From Toxonevra muliebris (taxonomy: Eukaryota > Arthropoda > Insecta > Diptera > Pallopteridae): a stretch of DNA of 64,000 nt. The notes under the pieces are model-generated. The model ran no database searches, was not told the origin of the DNA, and saw nothing but the letters and a program-made list of their open reading frames with translations. The translations under genes were made by a program, and so were the position numbers. Of this stretch, positions 12,401-24,400 are shown piece by piece (position 1 is the first letter of the stretch; the number at the start of each line of letters is the position of its first letter). Location: assembly GCA_963691655.1 (NCBI GenBank), contig OY829326.1:24974878-25038877 (forward strand). The letters are read 5' to 3'.

Positions 12401-15400
12401 TTATGTACATTCCCTCGGTCTGCTGTCCTCTGTCTGCCTCTCTTTGCACTTATCGCTTATGAAATTAACATCAAACCAGTTAAGGACTGTCATATGTTTT
12501 TAATAAAACTACTATCTTCAAAAAATATGTATCTTTTCTGAGTTTCAGAGCCTACCAAAGAAATGAGAGAATTAACAACAAAAGGTTCTTTTATTGTATC
12601 ATTTTTTACTGAATCATGACTAATCAGCAGCTTATCTGGGAATCTATACATTTATTAGTGTAACTACAATTTTATTCCAGAAAATCCAGAAGTGCTACAC
12701 TATTAAATTTTATAGCAATTCAAAGAGCTTGACGAGGTTAGGTTAGGTTAGCCAAAAGTTGTCAGATTAAGAATCGGTGTAGCCAATTCCAAAATATTCC
12801 AAAAATTCACTCATTGAACAAAGCTGCATTCATCATTGTAAAAATCATTGCTTAAGCGGGAGTAAATAATAAATGAGAGAGAGGGAGAAGACATGACATT
12901 ATCTGCATACACAAATAACAAAACAAACACAAACGAGTAGTTTGGTTCTCTTTTGATATTTGATTTTTCATAAGAGATTTCTTGAGGAAAAAAAAAAAAT
13001 AGCCCGAGTTACTGGGGCCTTAACGACTAGTCATATTAAATAACGTAGGTCAAAGTTGTCATAAAGTGAGTTTGGACATCTATTAATATATTGACATCCC
13101 CGCAGTAAAAGTTGTTTGCATTTTTAAATTATTCTCGATTCAAAATGTCTCCTTTCAAGCAGGACCAGCTCAGTGTGATATACTACGGGAGATCGTTGCC
13201 GAAAGCATTTGATGCGTCTGAGTCGAGCATTGAAGGAAAAATTGCTACAGTACCAAGTGTAAAGACACACTTGGAAACCCTGAAAGTTGTCTCTAGCAAC
13301 GAACTGTTTTCCCAATGAAGCTTGTAATTTCAGAAAAAAAATGAGGAAGCAAAGTTGTACACTTTATAAAAATGAATTTCATTACTGAAGGCAAGTCTAG
13401 TAACCCAGCTAGCCGTAGTAATCAGGATATGTAAAACCAATTTCCTAAATGTAATAATCCAATCTAAACTGCTCACATGAAAGCAATCCAGCTCAATGAA
13501 GGTAAAACGTCCAAAAATAACTCCTTTCCCGTTGGGTTCACTTAAAAAGAACAATTATCATTTTTGTTATCTAACATTACACATTACTCATCCTACTAAA
13601 TATTGAATTATTATGCTATTCTCTGCTGTATAAGAAAGAGTATTTCTATGTTATAATAACTCATTCTACTACTACACTTTGCTGACTTATTATATTTATA
13701 TGTCACTTCCATCTTCAAGGGTATTATTTAAGCTGCAAATATTGAAAAGAGTTGAGCAGGAAGGAATGAGACATTATTTTGTGAAATACAAGGCACGTGT
13801 TTATTTTACTTTGTCCGTAAATTTTAATTACGCTTACATTATGAAAGGAAACATTTATGTACAAAGTTATATTAAAAATTACGACAACTGTAAATGTAAG
13901 TGTAAATTTATGTAATTGTTTTTTTGATGAATGAATAAAATTGCATAAATATAATTTAATTTCAGCATGAATATTTCAAACACAATAAAATAAAAAATAG
14001 CTATTGAAGGTTTTTACTAACTTTATTTATTAATTTAACAAATTAAAATGATTTTAGTGGCAATTTAAGTATGCAATAAAAACTATGTAGGTATTTCAGT
14101 AGCTCATCTTTGTGGATAATTATGCTAGTAATAAAAGTCATTTAAGCAATTTAAGTTTATATTGAGAATTTTTGTAATTCCGCAATGATTGCCATATAAT
14201 AGTTCTTAACAAAAAGAGAAGAAAAAGGGAGAGATTTTTTAAGAGAATAGTTGAAGAAAAAAAATAAAAAAATGACATCTCTGCAGAATATAATAAAATT
14301 AAAATTTTAAGCAAAGTTAGAAACCGAAAGCCCAGAAGAAATAATTGGATTACTACATAGTAAGAGAGAGGAAAAAGAAGCCGAAATTAAATGATTGAAC
14401 CCAATTAGTACGAGTAAAGTCATTGAGGTAAATGCATACATAGACCTCGTTGCTTTAGGGGAGTGACTAGAAATAAGTTGCAAAGTTTATTGTACCAGTT
14501 TCTGCCTTTGCCGTTCCACCGGTAACTCATAACTTACACTTACAAACACCTCCAGCTAACGGCCATCATCCAGTTCTTGCCATTTTGAACCAAAGATATC
14601 GATATAACATAAAACAACACAGACTCTAACTGTTTCGATATAGCAAAAAAAATAAAAAGAAAAAAATGCGTGCATTCTAGAAAACAAACAACCCGCCTGG
14701 AAAAATATCTAGTTTTTGTTTAGAGGAGGCCTTGGTTAGTTCATGTTAAGGATAAACTAGACTAGTAAGCCAATCAAGTAGTTGAATAATACATCATGTG
14801 GAAAACTTAGATTATGAAAACAAGTGAGGTTTAATTTTGAAAATCACTAGCAAAAACTAATCAAAAATTATTTTTTTTTTTGTGATGTGGGTAAAAATTT
14901 GCACTTTCAGATAAATAGAAATTAATTTTTTTTATTTTACAAATAAAATTACGGATTACCAAATATGTATAACTTTGACGGAAACGTCAAACGTTCGTCT
15001 AATCATTGTCAAAAGCACGTGACATTGATTCAGAAAACGAAACCAACTCAACCTACTGAAGAAGAGTTGACCTAAAGAAGCCATTCTACGTTTGGCAAGT
15101 AAAATCATCATGGCTTCAGACACGTCTTTTAGATCAACTCTTGTTTGATAAAAAAAAACATCACCTTGATGAGAATTACAATAGGGAAAAGTGTTTCATC
15201 ATGCATTATCCTAATGGACACAAAAGGCTAAAAATAACTACAAAAAATAAGAGACGAGAATGACGGAATAAACAGACGTTTAAAAGCAGATATTTTCCCA
15301 TTTAAAAATATTTTGAATAAATTTTCTCCATATTTTTTTTTTTTTTGGTATATATCTGGAACCATTTACGGTACAGTACTGGAATTCCGAACATTGACGT

Positions 15401-18400
15401 TGATTGAGAATATCATACTACAGGGAAAATGTAAGTGGGATTAGAAAAGGGAGTGTGACACCTCCAATATTATCTGAATATTCATTATGGAATATACCAC
15501 GAACAATTTGAAATACGGTACTAAAATTTAGTATGTAAGTATTATTTGCCCATGGCTTTCTATTTTAATAAAGTTACAAATCTTATTTAATTGCGAATAT
15601 GAATGGGAAATAACAGCAGGAAGAAAAATGTACTATATATGGAAGAGTGCGCCATCTGTACGTCAAATACAAAATCAGACATACAGGTGGCGCTGTTTTG
15701 AGATATTATTTAAAATCGAACCAACCCTTGAGTGGAAGTTTTTTTACATTTTAGTTTGGTTTTGGTAATATTTTTGCATTTTCTTGATATAAAAATGTAT
15801 AAATTATAAAACTTTCATTCGAATATGAACGCTTAATAAAAATTATAATGGTTTCCATATTAAGAAGAATGTGGATACTATTGGATAAGTGCATTAGAAA
15901 TACCAATTATATTGGTATCGGAATTGCTGTTGTTGTAATTTTCATTTTACCTAAACTTTTCAAAGACCGCTCAGCAAAGCTGTCTAGCCATTGTCTAACA
16001 TGTATGTTTTTTTTGGTCCTGGACATATTGACCTTGTGAAGCAAAAGGTTACATTACCAACCAGTCACTCTTGTCGACAGGCACTCATCAGTGATAGAAT
16101 AAGCCTAGGTGGGTCCTTGTCCATATGCAAAAGGCTCCAAAGTCACTACAAATAACGTTTTGTTTAGTTAAGTATTTAATGGATTCTTTGCCAAACTTGG
16201 CAGAATGAGGTAATTCCACGTTACAGATTGATAAGATCAGAACCAAATTCTTTGCTTGACATTAAAAATTGAACTCTTATCATCTTAAATCTATGTTTCT
16301 AATATCGAATCAACATAAAAGTATATGGTTTAATAATAAAAAATATCAACACATGTTGTTTGGATAGGTCAAGTTTACGTTTTCATATCAAAACTAAAAA
16401 AATAGAATTTCACTTTTATATTTTTATATTCATTAAAAAAATGTTTAAATTTAATAGACATTTTACGTTTTTCCATGTGAATATGAATTTACTTCCTTTG
16501 TCAAAACATCATAAAATTTGATACTCTTTACAATAGCAATTGTGCATGAAAAACATCATTTTATCTCCGTTTTTTTTTTTTAATTTATCCTCTTCCTGGT
16601 CTCCGTTCTGAAGATATTATTTGTTTATATTCTTTTTAAATATCACTCCATAGCACTGATAAATATTAACGTTATGAACAGCTTACCATTAAAAGTACTG
16701 CTTTAAAACAAAATTAGCTCATTTTATAGCGTTTTATTACCCTCACTTATGTATTGATTTGGGAATTGTCCATTTTATTACTTTCCTTTTTATTTGAACA
16801 CAATTACAGTACGTTCATTAAATAAACCAATAAATTCACATATTCTATTTAACACAAAAAGAAAAAAAAGAGCCCCAAAAATTTTCATTAAAATCCCCCA
16901 ATTGAAGTGATACATAAATTAAATGCAACGTCACTCATACGCCACGTTAAACGCATACCACACATTTATAAGACCATAACAAAAAATCTCATTTAACCAT
17001 ACCCTAAATAAAGAAATAGTGAGCAAAGGAAATGCGGAAAAAAAAGTCTGGTAATCCAATAAAAACCTTTATAGCTAATAAACCGCAACACACATACAAA
17101 CATACATACACCCTCACACAAATAAAACAAAAAGGATCTACACAAATCTACAAACAAATAAGACGCGTTCCAAACAGCAAATGCCAAGAGAATGAGGAAT
17201 GAAATTTATATATAAACTGAAAATGAAACTATATACTCACATTATAAATCCCATAAATGAAAGGATTGTAGCAACTATTGCTCATTGCAAGCCAATCACA
17301 GCAAAACCAGACAATGCTGATGAAATGGTATTCGTTAATTTCCGGTATGGTCACATATAAAATGTTATACAATTGTAGCGGCAGCCAGCAAACACCAAAG
17401 ACAGCAACAACGATAATCAGCATTTTTATGACCTGCCATCAAGAAAATGGAAATAAAAAAATAAAAGAAAAAAATAATAAAATAAGTATACTTGAAGTAA
17501 AAGAAGAAGTAGAAGAACAAACAGACAGACAAAAAGGTCGATTGTATATAGAATATTGGGTCAAAAATATATACATATACATAACTGTAAATTGCTAAAC
17601 CAAGCAAAAACATAAGCATTTAATGTAGTACATTTTTAGAGCAAAAAAAAAAACCAAAGATGTATTTCGCAAGATAGTATAATGCACAACTTATAAATAT
17701 ACTTTAAAACATGCGCACACATACGAATACAAAAATAAATATCGTAATCTTCTTTGCAACCAAAAATAACCCAGTAACCAACAAGCAAACAAAAAGGCAA
17801 ACCTTTTTTCGATTCCTTAGTAAATTTATATCGCGTGTGTCTTGCGCATTCCCTGGCGGTCGTGTACCCCACAATTTTACCGCCATTTTTATGTAAACGA
17901 AACTGATAACGCAAAATGGCACTAAATACTGTAGTATTACCAATACATAACGATATCCTTGCAATTGCCAGTCCGAGAGATTCTTATTCATGCAAAAGGG
18001 GCGTGTAACATTTCTGATCACATCATCATCTGTGAAGAAAGAAAAGTTTAATTATTGTCATTCTAATTTATTTATTTATGTAAATTTAAGTTTTTATATG
18101 TTTGTAGGTATATGTCTATTAGTTACCACGAATACGCTCATGCACCAATTCAACGCGAAATGCAATCAAACATGGTATTGCAAATGTGCATGCTCCACAC
18201 CAAATTCCCAAAATCACAACTTTTGTTGCAAATTTCGTTGCTCGTGCTCTGCAAATATAAAAAAGAAAAGAAACAACTCGTTATTTTTAATTCAGGAAAA
18301 TATCAGTTGGAAAATAGAGCATAACGAAATTTGTAAAAACATTTTCAATACAACAGCAGAGCAGCTGATCAATGAAAAATACTACTACAAACCATAGAGC

Positions 18401-21400
18401 ACATAAGATGACAGGGGCGACACGGATGTCTCTGTTTATTGTATGTGAGTGATCATAATACGTTCGTATGAAAAAGCCTGATTCGGACGTGTCGGCTCGC
18501 TCAGTGTTTTCTCTCATGTTTTTAATGTTCCAAACAACTAAATGGCAGGAAAGTGCAGGACGAGGCATTATTATCTATTATTGTTTCTTTTTATATTTGT
18601 ACAAGCAGAATCATGTATACACCCCAATCTCAATATATGCATTACATTGGTTTTTGTTTATGAGAATAAGCTTTGAAACTTTATTAAGTAATTTTTCAAA
18701 GAAAACACTTGCGTGTCATGGAATATAAGAACTGCTTCAGAAAAAATCTGACTGTAAATAGAAGTCACAAAAAAATAAAATAAGCAAATAAAGTGTTTAT
18801 TCCTTATACATTAAATAAACTTAACCTTTTTTTTTTTTTTTTGTTGGAACTGCAAAAGAAACGCTCAATAATACGACACTCGGACAAGTTTTACGTCCAT
18901 TGTACTGTGCTCCCATTTATTATTCTTTAAAATAAATCTAAGCAGATCTTGACGTGTTAAAGAACTCAGTTGTTCATCTCTCAACAGAAAGCGAGGTAGT
19001 CACTAAGAAAGTGGTTTGCTGTCTCTTCACATTCTTTCTCCGAACCACAGGCAGCACTGAAGGCACTAACTGTAAGCAGTAACATACACAATTCCACCAG
19101 CTGCCTACAGCTCTTTCTGGTAAGTGATAGAAAAGATGTTTGTCTGCCTAAAGCCTTTTAGTTCCTCCCATTTACGATTGTGGGTCAAAATTACCTCCTC
19201 ATTAGTGATGGTCTTGATGGCTGTAGACGATAGAAAGAGTACGGGTTCTGGGCCTATGAAACCATTTTCCGAACCTGGCCAGAAGGTCAACTGATTCATT
19301 TCCTGAGATTCTTGAGTGTCCAGGAACAAAATCAAGCTTGAATTGACAAGGAAGCAGGTATTTAAGCGCAACCTGAATATCACAAAGTACACAAATGCTC
19401 CTTTGCATCGATTTGCAGGATTAGCTAGGTATTGTCGGAAAAGCTCCCGTAGAACAAATGGCGGCTATCCTTTGAAGTCTGGCAAGAGCTTGCCTACATA
19501 AAAGTTTATGTAATACTGCAATATGCCTTTGACATTACTATTGGCTTGGTAAAAGTATATAATTACAAGTGGGCGGGTACCTCCCATACAAACCTTATAC
19601 TTTTTTAGTATACCATTTATAGTACAGTATTGAAGTTTACTGCATCCTGCGTCCTAGGACGCTGGCTAACAATACAATGCTATAGCAAAAAAGAGGATGT
19701 GTTTGGAAAAAGGGGTGTGGCACCTACCATATAACCTGAATATTTATTGTAGGATATCTCAAGCATCATTTTTTGTCTGGAAATATTATTTGCTGATATC
19801 GAGCTTAAATTGGAGTTTCAGATCCGAATTTATGTTCAAATGGGCGTGGCACCTCCCATATAATCTTAATGCTATTTAGTAAAAACAAAAAATTGCAATT
19901 GTTACTTAATTGCATTTAGTTTAGATTCCGAGAAGTAAATAAATTATACTTGCATGTTTTTTCTTCGAAGTTAGTCATATACATATGCATATATGTATTT
20001 CCATACAATTACAAATGATAAACGAAAACAATAATGTGGGCAGGCATTAAATTTGTATAATTCGACATAAACTCTGTAGGGGGAAAAACGGATTAAAAAA
20101 TGTTACTACCAGTACATACATATTTCTGAAGTGGAAGAAAAGCAAATATTTATTTTTTTGCTTTTTTCACTGAACCTCGATAAAAATAGAATTCGCTTCA
20201 TCAGTATGCAGCAGTTATTAATTCACTATATGCTTTTATATTGAAGCTTGACACAAGTTTCTCAGAAATTTTACTTTGCAAGTAAATGAAATTCAATTCA
20301 AAATACATTTTGTATATTTTCCGCATACATACACATACATATCAGCTGCTGTTCTGACGTTCTGACTGCTATTTTAAATATTGCTATTATAATTAAGATT
20401 TTCATTTTAATTTTATATTGAAATAATGTCACGGAATACAATTTCAATGTGTGCACGTTTTATGGAGTTTAGGCACATATTCAAACGTACACACACACAC
20501 ACATACATACATACATAAAACATCCCAAAACTCTTAATGCTGCATCTAAACTTCGACTGAAATTTTTTTTTTCAGCCTTTTTGTAAAAAATCAATAATAT
20601 GTAAAGAATTTCTTTTCAATTACGCGTATATGCGTGATTGAGTTCATTTTTAAATTAAAATCATTTAACTCATTTTGATATTTTTTTGTACTACACGAAT
20701 GCGAATTTTGCTGCAGGATATTTTCTTATTTTGTTAACTTGAAGTAAATTTTATTTCTGTTTATGTCTGTTTCACAAGAAATTTCACAGAATTTTAGTTT
20801 GTTCTAGTGTTCGACCGAAGGTGATTTTTTGGCCGATGCCGAAGCCGAAGCCGAACTTCGGCCATTCATCTAACCTTCGGCCGAAGCCGAAGACCGAAGG
20901 ATTTTTAATATTGTATATAAAAAATAAAAATCTGAAAGAAAATATTTTTTACCTATGCATTTGCGAACATATACAGAAAAATATAAATAGTAGATACTCC
21001 AAATAAAAAGCTGACCAGTAACACTAAATAACTGTTCACTGTCGAAGAAGCTGACAAATTTTATTTATTTCAAGAATCATTTAAAAATTTGTTTACGTCA
21101 AAATATACAGTAAAATCGACTATATATCTGTAGAACGACTGTCGTTCAACGAAACATGTGTTAAAGGAAAAAGTTGGCCGATAGCTGCCATGATTCTGCT
21201 TATGTAAAATCAAAGATTGAATCTGCGTATTAATCGATAGACTTGTAGCCGGAACCAGAACTCTCTAGTTTTTTATTGATTTAAAAAAAAATTGGGATTG
21301 GTAAATTTTAATCTAAATGTCATAAATCTGATCTCAAAACCCTAAAAAATTTAATGGGTGTCGTTTTATGAAGCCGGAAAAGTTGAATGCCTAAAAGTAT

Positions 21401-24400
21401 TTGTTGTTGAATAGACTTTTTATCAATTTTTTTTAAATAACTAAATATTTTGTATAAAAAATTTAAATTCCTAGCTACTCACAGCTAGTTTTTTTATCTG
21501 GCAGGTATGAACGGAAGTTTTCATTTATTTTTTTTTTATTTTTATCTCAAATTTAAACAAAATAATTAATTTTGCTGTTTTTGACAAATTTGGACTTTAA
21601 CTGTCGCTAACAACATAATAACACATAACTAATGTATTTTTTTAAAAGCTGGGGAAATTCCATAAACGATGTAATAAAATATAGTAACAAAAAATTATTA
21701 AGGTGGTAATTAAATTGAAAATCCAATGTTTGGAATAGTTTAATTGTACTTATGTTCTTTTAGTTAAACCATTAAAAGTTTGTATTTTTATCTATCTAGT
21801 TTTGAAAAAAAGTATTTGATTTTTGTCATTTTGTCATTTGTCATTGAGAGATATCACAATGATCCTGGTTCAGACGGAGTAGAACTACAGATGCATTGAA
21901 AATACGATGAAAATGTAAGCGCAATCAGTTCATTAGTTTTGTAGATATCATGGCAGCCATTTCAAAAAATGCTGTTTTGAGAAAAACTATTTTCAAAGTG
22001 CAAATATGCAAATAAACATCTGTAACTTTCAATCGACTGTGAATTTCAAAGAATCCCTTTACACATATATTCTGGAGCGATTTTAGCTTTGACCTACTTG
22101 AAAGCAAAAGAAAAAGTGAAGCGCCAGTAATGGAAAATATCGGCTTCTCTAACAATTCACGCTTCTTTCAATACGCCTCAAGTCTTCCTTATAAAGTGAA
22201 AAAGTTTGGCTTACTTCTGCTGCCTCTAATTGTATTAGCTTCGTTAAAAAAAAGTTACTGATTACTGTTTGTACGGCTGTAAATCTGTGGGTTACTTCAA
22301 AATTAAAAATGGAACAAGCAAACGGAGAAAATATAACACAGAGATTGTAATGTAAATTCTTTATATAACCACTTCACATTTATTTATTTGTATAAAATTT
22401 TACTGCCAATCTATAGTAAAAATTATTATAAAATAAAATGCTTATAATCTTCGGCTTCGGCAAAATACTTCGGCCAAAACTTCGGCCAAAACTTCGGCCA
22501 AAACTTCGGCCATTTTTTGCCGAAGCCGAAGCCAAAGGTGCAGTTTTAGGCCGAATAGCCGAAGAACCGAAGCCGAACAATCGGTCGGACACTAGTTTGT
22601 TCTATAATTACATGTGCATGTGTGTGTTGGTATAAAAATAAATAAAGCTGAAGCTAAAATTCAAATGAGCCCGAAAATAATAAAATAATAATAATATACT
22701 CTTTATGGGTGAAGGAAAATATTTGCATACATCTCCTAAACAAAATGGCAATTTTAATGAATTTGTTTCACTATGTTAAATTCAATCAAATTTGCCAGCA
22801 TGTTGGCAAATTTCATATAGGAAATTCTCTCTCTTTAACAGGGAATGTGGCATAATGAAACCAAGCATTAGCATTGAAAGCTATTTCCAAAAGTACCATT
22901 GCAAAACACACTCGTAAGTTAGAGTTTATGCAGTCTACAATATTTGGTATGTTAGGTTGGAGTGGCTGTCGAGAGACACACTTAGGCCTGAACGGCCCTT
23001 TGTGATACCACATAATTGGACGTACAGTTTAACGCCGATTTTGAACTGCGGTGTGGCAATTTTTTATCGGCTTGGTGGTTTTGCCATTAGCAACTAAAAT
23101 GTGTACTTGTACACTATCTTGTAATTCTCATATACTTTATATTGATAGTGAATATAAGAAAGTTAGGAAAATTAACCACCAGACGAAGACGGAAATCGAA
23201 CCCGAAATCCCCCCGGATGGAAGTCTAGTGCACTACCCACTGAACTATCAAGGTCGTCATTTGGTATGTAGAAGAGAAAATAGTTACGTTCCATTGAAAC
23301 GATCTTTCTTAATAAGCCTTCTTCTCTTTATTGGTCATTAGATGTTGAAAGGATCTTTCTACTACAAACTTTTCTAATTATTTTAGCTTTTTGAAAATAT
23401 ATCCGCTCAACCTCAGAACTTTCTGAAATGTACTACATATAGGTCATCGCGCATATCTGGGTTAATACAAATACAAGTTCTTAGTTGAAATGGTCAAAAA
23501 AAATTTGTTTCCTTAATTTTTCAGCCCGTTCACGGAGGAATACCTGGTTTTGTCACCCAGAAAAAGAACGAACAAATCGTTATCAACAAATTGAAAAGTT
23601 AAATGTAAATTGTTATTGTGGTCAAAAAACGATCTTTAGTCAATGTAAACTAACTTCTTGAGATGTACTTAACTCTGGCATGGGCACCTGGACATTTTGA
23701 GTTTAAACATGTATATCTTTTTTGTTTCTTGATGAATCAATCTGAAACTGAATGACTTCTTGGGCCAATGTTTTCTAAGCACAAAAAAAATAAAATTTGT
23801 TTCGATCGGAATAAATTGGTGGAAAAAAATTTTTTTTATTGTCTCAACATCGAAAGTTACTCCCTGGCCCTAAATAGGCCTAGGTGTTTACTTTTCTGTG
23901 TTGCAAAATTTATAGCATATTATTTTCAATTTGAAGTTTATTTAGACGCGAAAGGTAATTTTGGGGTTTAAGGAAAATATATATATATATAAATGTATGT
24001 ATATATGCGTAAATACATACACACACATGCATGCAAATTATTTTGAAATCTTAGTCAAATTTGGTGTAGAGATGCAGTTGTATGTATGTCAAGTTGTGGG
24101 CTATAAAATGTGACCGTATCTCAAAGTGGGTGTGGCATTTTCGGAAAAATCCAATATGATAGTTTTTTAGGAGACTATGAAAATTAAATCTAGAGGTTAA
24201 TTTTTCAAAGTCATGACTTAAGTTCATGTCAATTTCGTTATTTTAAGTTATATATAATCAGGTTAATGAACAAATGTAGTCATCACAACAACAATGTGTA
24301 TAGAGACGGGCAAGTCAGACGGCCGTTTCGAAATCTGCCACAATTCCTCATCAGTGATCTTAGTGATAGTTCTTAATCTTTCAGTATCCTATATAAGCTA

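Larger units (their letters stand above)
3475..17240 (-). other. Lkr: Lkr intron 6 (about 13.8 kb)
   Basis: Donor GTGAGT follows AAT at 17241; acceptor TTTTCAG precedes 3474; phase 0. The intron holds Repeat A copy 2, a piggyBac-like MITE, a degenerate satellite, a Repeat C copy and a short hairpin, each listed separately. The remaining stretches (3475-5110, 6045-10510, 11871-15640, 15700-17240) are AT-rich with poly-T/poly-A runs. I see no exon or RNA gene in them, apart from a possible decayed coding relic near 15070-15290 given as a finding. Confidence 0.85.

Noticed and set aside
12729..12752. GGTTAGGTTAGGTTAG resembling the insect telomere repeat TTAGG
   Set aside because: There are only about three units inside an intron, flies generally lack TTAGG telomeres, and the SINE tail here ends in CCAACCTA followed by CCTAA-like units. 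A truncated SINE tail is the simpler explanation.
17365..17619. Overlapping aromatic-rich ORFs around the clustered Lkr exons
   Set aside because: They are intronic read-throughs or opposite-strand shadows of exons 5 and 6.
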